Source: Phylloscopus collybita
Taxonomy: Eukaryota > Chordata > Aves > Passeriformes > Phylloscopidae
Assembly (NCBI GenBank): GCA_027886175.1
Contig: JAJNNQ010000024.1
Location: 620,001-684,000 of the forward strand
Direction of reading: 5' to 3'
DNA: 64,000 bases
Shown here: positions 44,901 through 55,005 of the stretch, piece by piece
How positions within the stretch are numbered: the first letter of the stretch is position 1
Layout: every line of letters starts with the position of its first letter
Program-made: the position numbers and the translations under genes
The notes under the pieces: generated by a model
Seen by the model: the letters and a program-made list of their open reading frames with translations, nothing else
The model's database searches: none
Told to the model about the DNA's origin: nothing

Positions 44901-45854
44901 CAGGGACACGGGGATGGGCTGCTCAGCAGGTGCTGCAGGGGCCTTCTTGGACAAGCCCGATTCCCCGCTTAGTTGGGGTTAAAAAGTGACCGGGTGACAA
45001 AATCACAGAATTCTTTGGGCTGGGAAAGCTCCCTGGTCTCAGAGTCCAACCTGTGACCAGCCCTCACCCTGTCAGCCTGAGCAGGGCACTGAGTGTGGCA
45101 TCCAGGCTTTTCTCTCCCTTCTGAGCTTGTGCTGCTGCTGGGGAGTGTGTTTGCAGGCAGGTGGGGCCCTTCTGCCTCTGGGAGTCTGCTGTGTTGCTCT
45201 GAGCTGCTGGAGAGGAGCTAGATGTTGTTCACCTGGGCTGAGCTGCTTCCAGTTTTAGAGTGGGGAGAAAATCCGGGGTGTGTTTACCCCACAGAAACTT
45301 TCAGTGTTACGGAATCCTGGAATGGTTTGTGTTGGAAAGGACCTTAAAGACCATCTCATCCCAGCCCTCTGCCACAGATGGGGACACCTCCCACTGTCCC
45401 AGGCTGATCCAGCCCGGCCTTGGACACTCCCCGGGGTGGGGCAGCCACAGCTGCTCTGGGCAGCCTGTGCCAGGGGCTCCCCACCTGCCGATTGCGGTAC
45501 TAATTGAAATTAAAGTACAACAAGGCCACTAGAGGGCTCTGGGCACCAGCTTTAAAAGGTCCGTTCTGTGACTCGGTGAGAATCTCTGCTGAGAAGGAGC
45601 TTGGTAAAGCAGGCAGTTTGGAGTCTCTGCAGCTCCAAACTGGGAGCAGGGTGGGAAGCCCAGCAGAGCAAGGCCATCCCCATCAGCTTTGCTGTTCATT
45701 TCTCTTTGGGCGCTCCCCAAACCTCTGACCTGGCCCTGCTCTTTCCTGCAGTGAGAGAAGCGTGTTGGAAGAAGAGCTGCAGAAGCTGATTGAGGCTTTG
45801 ATTGAGACTTTCCTGGAGCCTGCCAAGAACGGGCTGACCTGGCGCTCTGCATAG
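20840..45854 (+). CDS. PGM2L1: PGM2L1, glucose-1,6-bisphosphate synthase (14 coding exons)
   Basis: PGM2L1 uses 1,3-bisphosphoglycerate to phosphorylate glucose 1-phosphate, making glucose 1,6-bisphosphate, the cofactor of phosphoglucomutases; it is cytosolic and most abundant in brain. Fourteen GT-AG exons join to 1869 nt, 622 aa, the human length, without a frameshift or premature stop. Alpha-D-phosphohexomutase landmarks are intact: phospho-serine loop TASHNRK with Ser175, metal loop DPDADR (332-337), sugar loop FEESIG (433-438) and phosphate loop RTSGTEPK (568-575). The N-terminus ([19 protein letters not shown]) and segments such as [19 protein letters not shown] favour PGM2L1 over the paralogue PGM2. 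The ATG lies in GCCGCCACCATGG. Introns 1, 8 and 13 carry tandem arrays, two of them touching splice sites. The gene follows KCNE3 as in human. Confidence 0.96.
21119..21905. repeat. 43-bp minisatellite, about 18 copies, PGM2L1 intron 1
   Basis: Unit CGGCGCTCACCTGGGCAGGG followed by ATGGGGGATGGATGGTG and a variable CCATCC/CCGGCC/TCCGCC segment. About 18 copies with little divergence begin 170 bp after exon 1. All three plus frames stay open; no protein is implied. Read on the minus strand, every unit contains CCCAGGTGAGCGCC, a consensus splice donor. Confidence 0.96.
21906..25309 (+). other. PGM2L1 intron 1, unique part
   Basis: Intronic DNA with a 19-T run near 22319-22337, a TATATA microsatellite at about 24560 and T-rich stretches at 24728-24747. 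No internal gene or RNA is recognised. Confidence 0.5.
25310..25548. repeat. 21-bp minisatellite, about 10 copies, PGM2L1 intron 1
   Basis: Tandem units GGGCACTGGCAGATGTGTGCT, some with an added GCAGGCA step (CTGGCAGGCAGGCAGATG), so 21- and 29-bp forms alternate. Intronic; open frames are periodic. Confidence 0.93.
25549..28612 (+). other. PGM2L1 intron 1, 3' part, with G/T-rich block
   Basis: Intronic. About 25770-25965 is almost entirely G and T on the plus strand (GGTTTTTT, TTTGTTTG words), which opens a 72-codon hydrophobic frame that is not a gene. A CR1 3' end lies at about 28150-28225. The intron ends in GTTCTTTTTCAG at 28612. Confidence 0.55.
28150..28225 (+). mobile_element. CR1 LINE 3' end fragment
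   Basis: GGTGATCTCCGAGGTCCC, TTCCAACCCAAACCATCC and TGTGACTTCTGTGATTTT match the terminal portion of CR1 in sense orientation. Confidence 0.75.
28613..28780 (+). CDS. PGM2L1: PGM2L1 exon 2
   Basis: 168 nt, residues 38-93, [12 protein letters not shown] to LTVIQSTQ, including FGTAGLR. Acceptor TTTTTCAG, donor GTGGGA, phase 0 at both ends. Confidence 0.95.
32640..33350. mobile_element. Possible LTR-derived or other interspersed repeat (unclassified)
   Basis: The segment differs in composition from its surroundings and includes a GC-rich core (33060-33250) between AT-rich arms, AATAAA-type signals at about 32742 and 33310, and TGTGAAAAACCACC followed by AAGCTTAATAAAAATAAA, which recalls avian LTR 3' regions. 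I cannot define termini or a target-site duplication, so the class is a guess. Confidence 0.3.
33127..33206. repeat. 24-bp tandem repeat, about 3.3 copies
   Basis: Units of GGAGCCCAAAGGCAGGGGGG plus TGT repeat three to four times with one- or two-base length changes. Confidence 0.9.
34011..34117 (+). CDS. PGM2L1: PGM2L1 exon 3
   Basis: 107 nt, [18 protein letters not shown] to NCSSK plus two bases. A nearer GTAAGA at 34111 would put the next exon out of frame; the donor GTATGAG at 34118 restores SSKKLAKLTAA, matching the family, so it was chosen. Confidence 0.88.
36072..36156 (+). CDS. PGM2L1: PGM2L1 exon 4
   Basis: 85 nt after acceptor TCGGTAG. Completes codon AAG and encodes [20 protein letters not shown] to TPFV. 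Donor GTGAGT at 36157. Confidence 0.92.
36793..36876 (+). CDS. PGM2L1: PGM2L1 exon 5 (catalytic Ser loop)
   Basis: 84 nt, [20 protein letters not shown] to DNGYK. Contains the phospho-accepting Ser175 in TASHN. Acceptor CCCCTGCAG, donor GTGAGG. Confidence 0.95.
36935..37105 (-). mobile_element. CR1 LINE 3' fragment in PGM2L1 intron 5
   Basis: Reverse-complement CR1: GGTTGGGAAAGGC, CCAGTGCCACCCCCTGCATGG, GGGACACCTCCCACC, CCCCATCCAGCCTGGCCTTGG. Confidence 0.8.
37797..37966. repeat. 34-bp tandem repeat, 5 copies, PGM2L1 intron 5
   Basis: Five units at exact 34-bp spacing (GCCGGGATGCTG at 37801, 37835, 37869, 37903 and 37937), each with TGTGTTTCCTGGTTTGCTTTT. The last copy is slightly diverged. 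Confidence 0.95.
38664..38857 (+). CDS. PGM2L1: PGM2L1 exon 6
   Basis: 194 nt, [17 protein letters not shown] to TKICYH plus AG. Donor GTATTA at 38858; splicing to exon 7 makes AGG (R) then ELNMQ, as in the family. Confidence 0.93.
39507..39696 (+). CDS. PGM2L1: PGM2L1 exon 7
   Basis: 190 nt, [19 protein letters not shown] to [10 protein letters not shown]. Acceptor TCCTCAG, donor GTATTG, phase 0 at its 3' end. Confidence 0.93.
39900..39997 (+). CDS. PGM2L1: PGM2L1 exon 8 (metal-binding loop)
   Basis: 98 nt, [20 protein letters not shown] to QQE plus two bases. Carries DPDADR, which binds the Mg2+ ion. Donor GTAAGT at 39998. Confidence 0.94.
40738..40874 (+). repeat. PGM2L1: Tandem duplication of the PGM2L1 exon 9 acceptor region
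   Basis: Units start CTCACCCTGCCTCT and contain CCTGCTGTGCAG followed by TGRCAGTGGARTTCCTGTCC. Two full units (about 40738-40799 and 40800-40852) precede a partial unit that is the real acceptor CTCTCCCTGCAG at 40863-40874. Each upstream unit therefore carries a pyrimidine-tract-plus-AG copy, at 40771-40772 and 40824-40825. Confidence 0.85.
40875..41055 (+). CDS. PGM2L1: PGM2L1 exon 9
   Basis: 181 nt, [20 protein letters not shown] to EGFHFE. The split codon AA|T with exon 8 gives the conserved Asn. Donor GTGAGT at 41056. Confidence 0.94.
41056..42638 (+). other. PGM2L1 intron 9
   Basis: 1.6-kb intron with A-rich (42377-42402) and T-rich (42523-42538) simple sequence. No repeat family or gene is recognised. 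Confidence 0.5.
42639..42732 (+). CDS. PGM2L1: PGM2L1 exon 10 (sugar-binding loop)
   Basis: 94 nt, [20 protein letters not shown] to FEESI plus one base. The FEES segment is the sugar-recognition loop of the family. Donor GTATGA. Confidence 0.94.
43120..43249 (+). CDS. PGM2L1: PGM2L1 exon 11
   Basis: 130 nt after [28 protein letters not shown] to VDIYE plus AC. Donor GTGAGT at 43250. Confidence 0.93.
43390..43475 (+). mobile_element. CR1 LINE fragment in PGM2L1 intron 11
   Basis: GGGGCTCCAGGAGGGCTGGA, ACAGGGCACAGGGAATGGCT and CCCACTGCCAGAAGGG match CR1 in sense orientation. Short and truncated. Confidence 0.75.
43643..43832 (+). CDS. PGM2L1: PGM2L1 exon 12
   Basis: 190 nt after [28 protein letters not shown] to DSSQLNKKS. 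Donor GTGAGT, phase 0. Confidence 0.94.
44029..44162 (+). CDS. PGM2L1: PGM2L1 exon 13 (phosphate-binding loop)
   Basis: 134 nt, [20 protein letters not shown] to [11 protein letters not shown] plus AG. Contains RTSGTEPK. The last eight bases and the donor GTGGGT (44163) are the first unit of the following minisatellite. Splicing to 45752 gives [12 protein letters not shown], which fits the family. Confidence 0.92.
44154..44881. repeat. PGM2L1: ~24-bp minisatellite, about 30 copies, built on the exon 13 splice donor
   Basis: Units of 23-26 bp read GGGCACAGGTGGGTGCTGCC plus CCC. By my count there are about 30, and about 20 keep CAG|GT; the rest have CAGGG, CACGG or CAGAT. The first unit overlaps the exon 13/intron 13 junction, so the true splice donor is a repeat member. 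No stop codon occurs in the exon 13 frame until 44982. Confidence 0.95.
45000..45490 (-). mobile_element. Two CR1 LINE 3' fragments in PGM2L1 intron 13
   Basis: About 45000-45110 (AAATCACAGAATTCTTTGGG, AGAGTCCAACCTGTGACC) and about 45300-45490 (GAATGGTTTGTGTTGG, CCAGCCCTCTGCCACAGATG, GGGACACCTCCCACTGTCCC) are reverse-complement CR1 3' sequences from two different subfamilies. Unique DNA separates them. Confidence 0.8.
45752..45854 (+). CDS. PGM2L1: PGM2L1 exon 14 (terminal coding)
   Basis: 103 nt after [31 protein letters not shown] to TWRSA, stop TAG at 45852-45854. The length and ending match the family C-terminus. Confidence 0.95.
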
Positions 45855-48800
45855 AGCCCCGGGGGCTCGGCGTGGAACCACGGACCCAGGAGGACCCGGG
45901 AGCAGAGCCGCTCTCATCTTTGTGTGTGTGTGTTTGAAACAGCTGCATTCTTTTTCTGTAAAGAGGAAGCGTTCTTTTGTCAGGCTTTTCACCAAACTGG
46001 GACGAGGAGAGGAGGTCAGAGGAGAGGGTAGGATTTGTTGTTGCAGTTTTTCAGTCCTTTTGACCAAAAGTTTAATTAACCCGCACCAATGGAAATGAAC
46101 TGCCCTAGTACCTTTGAGGCAGCTGAGCTTAGCTGCTGCACCTCATCTTAAATTGGGTTCAGGTACCTAGAACACCTCTCTTTTGTGTGTGGAAAGGTTC
46201 TTAAAGTTTTAAAGGAGTGGTCACTCCAAACTGACAACAACGGCTGCTCCTTCCCCGCAGCTCCCTGGGACCTCCCGTGCAGTCAGCGCTTCCCAAAGCC
46301 TCGGAGCAGAGCTCAGCAGTGCTTGCTTAGGCCAACTGTTGACCTTCTCCAGCTCCTGAAGGATTCTGTTGGTAAAGGTGTTCTTGGGCATTGTAGCTTT
46401 CCTGTGTATGTCAAAAGAAGTGGCAGTGAAGCAATAGTGGCAACAGCTGCAGCTTGGGGTTGGAATTGCCTGGTGCCTTTCCAAGGCTTCCAAAGGAGCG
46501 AGGACTTGGTCATTCCTTGGTCAAATGACTCCTTCTGACTAGCACGGGCTCTGTAGCTTCTTTTTGTCCCACATCTCTGAAGGGTCTTGAGCTTTCTTGG
46601 TTTTCTGTATTCATTACTTGAATGAAAATGCCAGGCAGTGGCTTTTTGGTTTTTGCTGGCCTGAATTTATGTTGTCTATGTATTAAAGAGAAAAAGAAGA
46701 AAAAACAGGGAAGAAAGTGGAGATGGGAGACTGACACAGTTACTAAATTGTGATTTTTAAACTTGTTTTTGGTCATGTCCTGTCAGGTGTTTTCTGTTAG
46801 AATAGCACTTTGCAAATTCTATTATTCTCCAAGGGCGAATTTTTAACAGCTTCTCTCATTTGTTTTCTCCCCTTGCTCAAGTAGCAGGTGAGACTGCTAA
46901 TCACATTTTCCAAAAAAAAACCCACCCAAACCAATGCTCAAGTTCCCCTTGTGGTTTTATTGGATTTTGGGCCATCGAGGCCGTGCTTTGGCTCGGGAGA
47001 GCTGGTTCTGGAAGCTCCCTGCTGTCCCTGACAGCAAGGAAAGAGAAGTAGCAGCAATTCAGAGCTGGCTTTTGTCTGTGTTGGAGATGATGGGAGAAGA
47101 CCCCGTGGTGCTCTGGAGTTCAAGCTGTTGTTTTGCCACTGTTGTTGCCTCTCCAAATTCATCCTCCCTCTGATGATGCCCTCACAGCTGGATGCCATAG
47201 AGTGGCACAGGGTAGGTTTTTTGTGTGTGTTTTCTCTCCATGGCTTCAGAGAGCCCTGAGGTTTGGGGGTTTCCTGCTGCCAGCAGCTTTGCACTATATC
47301 CGTGGAGAAGTATTTCAGTGTCTATGAATGTACGTGTCCTGGAGAAGGTCTGTGTTGCACAAATTCTGACCTGTCACTGCTATTTATTTATTTTTATTTT
47401 ATTTCAAGAGAAAGTATCTTGCCATCGAGTGAAATGTATCTAATGCCAAAAAGCTTGGGGTTTTTTTACCTTGATTGTACATTTGACTGACATGCTGGGG
47501 AAAATAGGTAAACCCAGTTACACTGCAGAGGGTGCTGGGTAGGGTTGGAAAGGCATTGGTGACTGCTGCTTTGCCTTCAGCTCCCCCAGAAGGGGTGCAG
47601 ATCTGGATTCCCACTGCACTGAACTTAGAGCTCTTGCTGTTCCTTCCATTGGCAGCAGATGAAACCCTGAGGCGTTGAGGATTCTGTTCTCCAAGCAGTA
47701 AAGAGAACAAGTGACTTGGGACATAATTTTGAACAAACACTGTAAAAAGCATTGTGTGTGTGTGTGTGTGATGAGCCCAGCTGGGTGTTCCTGTAGCAGT
47801 CAAGCCTTGTGAGTGATGGTTGTGTTCCTACAAAGAGCAGGAATCTGCAGCCTCCCAGGGCTCTGCTCTGTGTCAATAGGCAAGTGCTAGAAGTGGAGAA
47901 GATGTTTGCAAATGAGCCTTGTTAGAAGCAGGTAACTGTTCATGGTTGAACTCTGTTTAATTAAAGAAGAAAGCCCAGCTGTGGGGTGTTGTGTATCTGG
48001 GATGTTCCCCATGGATAGGTTTGACAGTGAGCTGCAGCTGTGGTGATGCTTTTGGGAGGACAGCAGCAGGCACAAGGTGTTGAATGTACTTTCAGGGTAT
48101 AATGACTATTTGCTGTTTTGAAACTGCTGCTACTGTTGTTTTCCTACTGTACTGGAACTGTTTGATGTATTTATACTGTTCCATTTGTGGCACTCCTTTA
48201 GCCCCTCCCGCTGCTCTCGCATCCTCGCTTCTGTTACTGTGAAGAACTGGAATTCTCCTTTCCTTGCCCTGCAACTTTGTTTAGCATCGTGTTAGAGTTC
48301 CCTTGGTTTGTGCACAACCTTCCTTGAGTTGTCAGCTGTTCTTTCCCACTTCTCAGATCAGAACAAAGGCTTTTCTAACTCGAGCAGAAAGCAGCTCACA
48401 GATCAAAGGATGCTGTGGATGTTGTTTCCGAGGTGCTTCCAGGTAAATGAAACGTGTCTTTTCCAAGGCTGGGCAGTGGCTGAGCTGTGGCCATACAGCC
48501 ACTGTGTTGGGTTTAGCATTGGATAAAATCCAGAGGGCTTGGCTTGTCCCTTGGCTGTGACAGGTTTAATCTGTGGTGACGTGTTTCCGTGGGCCTGGGA
48601 CAGGAGGGGGCTTTGCCAGGCAAGGCTGGATGTCTGTGAGGCAGAGCTTGGAGCTGGGTTTCTTACTGAGGTTGTGATAGAGCATCCAGGGTGTGGAATT
48701 AAATATTTGTGAGTGCTGTCCACGTCTCTCTTCCAGCCCCTCGGAGGGTGTGTGAGGTGAGGGAGCTGCTGGCGTGGAGAGCAGGAGGGAACGTGTGTGC

Positions 48801-49755
48801 CAGGCAGAGCTGGGCTGCAGCTGCGGCCCAGGGGAGCAGCGTAGCCCCCAGGTTGTGTTGGGCTGCTGGGGCAGCTCCCCTTCCCTTGTGTCCCCAGCAG
48901 GACGTGCCTCCAAGGAGCTGGGCTTGCCTTGGGCTGCAGGAGAACTGGGATGTCTGGCCTGAGGAGCTCTGCTCGTTTCCCTCCTTTGAAATACCCAGCC
49001 CTTCCCTCTGAGGAGGGCAGACAGACACCCGTGTTGTCCATGGGGACATCAATAAATGATGAGGGCAGAAACCTTGGGGATTTCTCCAGGTGAGTTGCCC
49101 ATTGCTGCCTGGGGCTCCCTTCCCTGCCTGGCCTGCTCCCAAGCTCTGCTGGGTGCTCACCTGCATGCTGACATCCCTGGTGCTGCTCCAGCTGTGCTCA
49201 GGCAGCACTTTGGGTGCCCTCCCTGCCAGGCTCCTGAGGTTCCTGGGGATTGCAGCTCCCGTTTCCTCACAGGAAGTGTTTGTGGCACTCCGGTGGAAGC
49301 CAGGAGAGGAAGGATGGGTTCTGCCCCTCGGGCAGGGTGGGGGGTGTGTGCTGCTTTAGGGAGCACCTGGCTGGTCTCCAATTTGAACACTGATACTGTT
49401 ATCACTTTGCTTTGTCTTCCCCTCTCCCTTTTTGTCCTCTCCCAACTGCGAGGGAGGGGGCTCCTTGCGTGGTGGCACCCGGGGGGTGGGGTTGCAGTCC
49501 AGCTCGATTCCCTCTGCTCAGAAGGGCTTTGTACGAGGTGGTTGAAGCGTCTCGAGTTACATCGTTCTCCTTGCCTGGAGCCTCGGGCAGTTCTGCATCT
49601 GTGCTCCTGTTTGCCCAAGGTCTGTTCTGTAAAGCTAGGGTGTATTACAAATGCAGAGTGAGAATTTGCACTTTCCTGAAGAGTTTCTGTGTACTGCCAT
49701 GTGGAGTTAGCTGAATGGAGTGTTATCAGTAATAAAATATTCCTCTCGTAGTCTC
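45855..49755 (+). other. PGM2L1: PGM2L1 3' UTR (about 3.9 kb)
   Basis: AT-richer, non-repetitive DNA continues after the stop. Candidate poly(A) signals are ATTAAA (about 46681), AATAAA (about 49050) and AATAAA at 49731-49736, the last followed by a T/G-rich TTTCTGTGTCTTC element. A long 3' UTR with alternative ends is usual for this gene. Contains a (GT)9 run at about 47752-47770. The exact end is inferred. Confidence 0.6.
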
Positions 49756-52700
49756 AGTCCGGCTTTCTGTGTCTTCTTTAGCCAAACACTGCTGCCCCAG
49801 AAGCTGGGCCTGGAGGAGTATCCATGTGCCACGGGGATAAGGCCTGGGAACAAGGGACTGTTCAGAGCCTCCTCCTTTTGCTGGCACTGAGCCCCCCTGA
49901 TGGTGGAGGCTGTCCCGGGGGCTGGGAGGGGGCTGGGACCTGCCATGTCCCTTCGGTGGTGGCTGCAGGCTTCACCCCGAGGGCTCCTGTGCCCCGTGGC
50001 TGTTTGATCTGCCATGGCTGCTCTCCCTGAGCCCCTCTCCTCCTCTGTCCCAGCTCCAGCCCATCCTCTGCAGGCCATGGCCAGAGCTGGTGCTCTCCAG
50101 GGAGAGGCGGCCCGGGCCCTTCCCGGTGAGGAGGCAGGGTCAGGGTGGGGAGAGGGGCAGGCTGGGCTGGGCTGGGCTGGGCTGGGCTGGGGGGAGCAGG
50201 GGGCTCAGCCCGGGCAGCGCAGGGCAGGGGCTGTGGTGGGGGCACTGTGCCTGGCTGGAGCTGCAGGACCCAGCACTGGATGTCCCCACCAGGCTCTGCA
50301 GAGGGATGGAGCCCCGGGGGTGCCCGTGTGTCCCCCTCGGTGTGGGGGACAGCCAAGGGCCAGGCAGGAGCCCTGGCACTTCAGGGTTGGGGTGCACTTC
50401 GGCAGGGAGCCCAGGACTGGCCTCTGCTGTCCTTGTCCCTGCTGAGCACAGACATTTCTTCCAGGAACAGCACGAATGGGCTGGTCAGGGCTCGTGGGAG
50501 CAGCCTGGGGGACCAGAGCATCTCCTGGAGGCTCCAGGGCCCCGCCGTGCTCTGGCAGAGCCCCAGGAGCCCGTGACATCCACCTGGGAGCAGCCAGGGT
50601 CGCTGGAAGTCCTGGCAGGCAGCAGTGCTCACATTCAGGTCTTGCCAATTTAAATGTTAATTTAGTAACTAAATGAATTGCCAGTGTGCCAAGCCCAGCC
50701 TGCCTGGGCTGTCCCCTGGGCTGGGCTCTCTGCAGGCTCCTGAGGCCTCTCTGGAGCCAGTCCCTCCTGCCTTCATCCTGCTTGGCTGCCTCTGGCTGCG
50801 GGGGGACGTGGCTGGTGCCCCGGGGGCCGGGGTTGGGGAAGGGGTGAGGGCTGGCTGCTTCCAGCTGTCCCCTTCTGGGGGAAAGCTGAGGGCTGGGGTC
50901 TGGCTGTATGGAGCACCTGAAACCCCAGCTGAGGGCCTGGGGTGGGAGCAGGACCTACAGCCCCCAAACCCCGTCCCTGGAGTCAGGGGGAGACCCTCAA
51001 ATGCAGTTTGCCAGAAGGGAAACTGAGGCAGGGGGGAAGAGAGCAATGGGCTCAGGGCACGATGCTGCCCATGCAGAGCAGCATCTCGGAGGCGGAGCAG
51101 CCTGAACAATTAGAAGTGATGAAGGTGATCTAAAAATAGGGATTTGTAAATGTCAGGCTGGCGAGGGGCCGGGGAACGTGCTGGGAGGATGGAGCAGCTC
51201 TGTCTGTGCCCGTGTGTCCTGAGGCAGGAGGAGGGACCTGCACTGATCTGATGTGGGACCCTGGGCTGATCCTGGCTCCCTGAGAGATCCCAAAGCCCCA
51301 GAGCTGGCTGATGTGGAGATCCTGGCCAGGCAGCACCAGAGGCCTTTTCCGGGCCGTTTGATCCCGACAGGAGCTGCAGAGGATGCCAGCTCTGCTTTGG
51401 GTCGGAGATGAGGGGGACAGCAGGCCCTCAGCAGAAGTTATTTTCCACTGGCTTTTGATAGGAGGAAACTTCAGCCCCATGGGATGATCACCCTCAGGAT
51501 TTGGGTGATGTGCTGCCAAAACCACCTCAGAGATGTTCGGTCCCCTCTCTGTGCAGACGATGGCAGCCCGGGGGCACAGGGACAGCCAGCAGATGTTATC
51601 CCCTCCATCTCCTCCGCCCCTGCCAGCTTCTCCCTTGTCCCCAGAATCCCACCTGTCCCCCAGCGTGCCAAAAACTTGTATAAAACCAGCTGGGAACAGA
51701 GGTTTATTTGGAAAAATAATCCAGATTGGGGCAGATTAGTGGAAACATGTCCTTCCCCATCTGCCTGGGCAGTGCTGTGCCAGCTCCCTGAGGGGCTGCC
51801 CGGAGCCAGCCTGGGGGAAAACACACAGCTCTGCCCATTCCAGAGACTTTGACCTGCCCTGTGATCCCCCTGGCCAAGCTGAGTGTCCCCAGCCCCTGTC
51901 CCTCAGGAAAAGTGCCCCGATCCCCGGTGGTGTCACCTCCAGCCCCCTCCTTGCTGCTGGGGATGGATCTGTGTGCTCAGCAAGGAACCCCCATCTCCCA
52001 GAAATATCCCAACCCGGCTCCTTAGAAACATCCCCAGGTAGATGGGAGGAGTCCTTACTAACAATCCCACTTTCCTGGCAGGGCACAGGAGCCACCTCTG
52101 AACCAGAGGAAGGACAAACAGAGCACTGTCCTGCCCAGTGCTTCAGGAGAACTCTGCTGAGGACTGAAACCCGTTCCTGTGGGGTTTTTCCCCTGTGCAA
52201 ACCCTTCCCTGCTATCAGGAACTCAACCCTGCTTTGTTTGTGCCTCAGTTTCCCCAAGGTATGAGGGTAACTTCCCTGTCTTGCTTTTCCTAAAGGAATC
52301 AGCGAAAAGCAGAGGGTGTTTTTCCTCCCTCCGAGGGGTTGGGTTAACTTGTGATGATGGAGGAAGGAACGTGAGGACTCAGGAGCCTGGTGTGTAGGTA
52401 GGTCCCCCTTTGTTTCGGTGATGAGCCCCTGCAGGGGGCTCTGAGCAGCTTTGCTGGGCTCCTGTCACAGGTGCTGTTTCTATCCTGCATTTCCTCCAGC
52501 TCCCGGCGCTGCTGGGCTCACCTTCCACTGGGGCACGAGCCTGGGACACCGGGAGGTCCACGTTCCTCCGTGGAAAGGGACTGCATGCAAACGTGGTGGT
52601 AGCTGGGCTTCTCCAACCCAAACAGCTGCATCTCAGCTCGGAGCCAATGCCCCGGTGCAGGGGTTCCCTGCCCTGCTCCCTCACCACGTGCAGGCTCTGC

Positions 52701-55005
52701 CCTGCACAGAATAATACCGATGCTAGCACGCCCCAGGAATTGTGCTCCCACAGCTGGTTATCCACCCCCTGCCAGCCCTGGATGTCACCTGGGGGGGTCT
52801 CAGCGCACCCAGCCGGGAGGGCCGGCATGCTCCGAGCCTTTGGGTGCCAGAAGGAGAAGTGCCCTCATCCCTGGGGATCAAGGGCACCCCCTCCCTCCCT
52901 CCCTCCGGCCTCAGCTCGCTGCTCACACTCCAGCCACCCCTCCAGAGCAAAGGCTTTGGGCTCAGCGGCTGTTTGGCCACTTCTCCTTTGGCCTGGAGGC
53001 GATTTCCTCCCCCTGAGCGCTGCCAGGCTCTGGCGCTGCTGCCCTGCGCTGCCCGCAGAGCCCCCCAGGCCTCTCCCTGCCCCGCGGCTCTCCCCGTCCC
53101 TGTCCCTGTCCCCACGGCTGGGCTGTGCCCTGCCCGACGTGCCAGCCCACCCCGCCGCCCCCTCCCCTGCCCAGGGCTGCGCTTCGGCCGCGCCGGGTGG
53201 CCAAGGGAGGGAGGAGTGGGGAAGTGAAGGAAGGCGCGGGGGGCCGAGACTTCTCCCCTCGTCACTGATTGCAGGGCGGCGCCAGAGCTCACAAGCTCGC
53301 GGTGGGGGGGACCTCAGGAAAAGGTGCTCAAATGCAACAAGTTTCGCAAGGACCTCGGGATTCCCCAGGAGCCAGGAGAGAGCGGGGAACCCGCTCCCTG
53401 CTCAGCAGGACCAGCTGATGCAGGAAAATCATTCTGATTCCCGGTGCTGTATCGCTACTCGAACACAGCCGCAGGCTCTGCTCCCGCTCTCCTTGCCCAG
53501 CTGAGCCACCTGCATCCCGGGGTTTCAAGGGGAAGAAGTTCAAAAGGGAAAAATGCAAAGCATCCTGCACCAGGCTGCATCCCCCGCCCGAGCCTCCAGG
53601 CACGCCCGGCATGGAAATAACTCTGCTTTCCACCTGGCAGCTGAGTCCGCAGGCAGCCAGGCTCAGGAAACGCAGCTCGCCCAGAACTGCCACTCCCAGC
53701 GCTGCACGCCGGGCACCAGCTGCTCCTCAGCATCCCCGAGCCCCCGGGCGAGCCTGCCGTGCTGCTCACGCTGCCCGCCCCGCCCGCCGGCCGTGGGGAA
53801 AGGCAGGCGCCGATGGATCCAAGTGCAACGCTTCCCTTTGCATCCCAGCGCCGAGAGTCGGCGTTCTGAGAGCCACGCTACAAAGGCTGCAGCCGGAGAT
53901 GCTCCGCGCTCCGGCACCTCGTGGATGAGAGAAGGATCGCTTCCGAAAGATCGCTGTTACCTGGGTAATTCTCCTGAGCCCCTGTGCCGCTGCCAGGGAA
54001 GGATCAGGAGTGGCAGAGCCTGCGATCCGTGCACAAGTCACACCAAACCCCTCTGCAGCCCCGGCCACCAAACCAGCCCGGGAAGAGACGTTCCTGAGAG
54101 GGGCACGGAGCTCCCTTCCCCAGGCAAAGCAACCGCAGTCACCTCGCCTCGGCCACGGGGATATTCGGAAATCGTTTGCAAGGAGCTTTATAGAAAATAG
54201 ACGATGGCGTGGGTGCAGCTTTCAATATATTTGCTCTAGGATATAGTAACAGGCACTAAAGCAAACAGGGGCAGGGGAATTAGGGCGGGAGCTTCTGCTT
54301 CGCTCGTTTTAAATTACAAAGTGCCGAGAGAGCCAGGTCTACGCTACACTCTAGAGTCAAAGGGCTGCCCCGCCTGCCCCGGGGAAGGAACATGCACGCC
54401 GCCGGCGGAGGCGTTTCCTACGGCCGCATCGCCTCGTGCCTAGAACCAGCTGGAAATGTCACCGAACGGAACTAAATGGAGAAAGGGGCTCGGAAAAGCA
54501 CGTCGCTTCCCGGGGGGAGCAGCTGGACGATGTGGTTGTTCTCCTCTTTGCAGCGAAAAGGGAAAAAAAAAAGAGAAAGAAAAAAAAAAGAAAGAAATCA
54601 AGTTAAACTTTGCACCTGTCAAATAGAAATCTAATAGGAAAGAGAGCTGTAAACGGTCAGAGTCAAGTCCGGGCTCCAGGAAGGTCCAGGAGGACAGTTT
54701 CAGGTATTGCCCGCGGCTGCGCCAGGCCAACGCCGGGCTGCGAGCGCCGAGGGCCCCGCGGCCGCCCGGGGGCCCGGCCCGCGAGCTCCCCGGTGCCCCG
54801 GAAGCGGCGGGGCTGTGCGCGGCGCGGGGCCGGGGAACGGTGCGGCCGGAGCCCCGCGGGGACCTGCGGGGCCGGGGAGGGCGCGGGAAGGCGGAGCGGG
54901 TCCGGAGCCCTGCGGGGAGAGTCACCCCGCTGCGGTGCACCCCGGCTGCTCCCCGGAGGCCGATGCTGACGGCGAGGGGCCGGGCCGGGCGGGCAATGGG
55001 CGCCG
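49756..55005. other. Intergenic between PGM2L1 and TPBGL, including TPBGL 3' UTR
   Basis: No conserved coding segment was found on either strand. It contains a GGGCT run at 50160-50190 and two CpG-enriched patches (about 52980-53290 and 53640-54170). The part nearest 55005 would be TPBGL 3' UTR on the minus strand, but I see no clear AATAAA there. An A/G-rich stretch at 54560-54600 adjoins it. P4HA3, which flanks PGM2L1 in human, is not recognisable here. Confidence 0.5.

Noticed and set aside
43939..44989. Long frames of 218-317 codons on both strands at 44150-44880
   Set aside because: Products of the ~24-bp minisatellite. The plus frame continuing from exon 13 is kept only as a possible splicing outcome, not as a gene.
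49756..54240. Possible additional gene between PGM2L1 and TPBGL
   Set aside because: Open frames are short or GC-driven, conflict with each other and show no known motif; no P4HA3-like segment was recognised.
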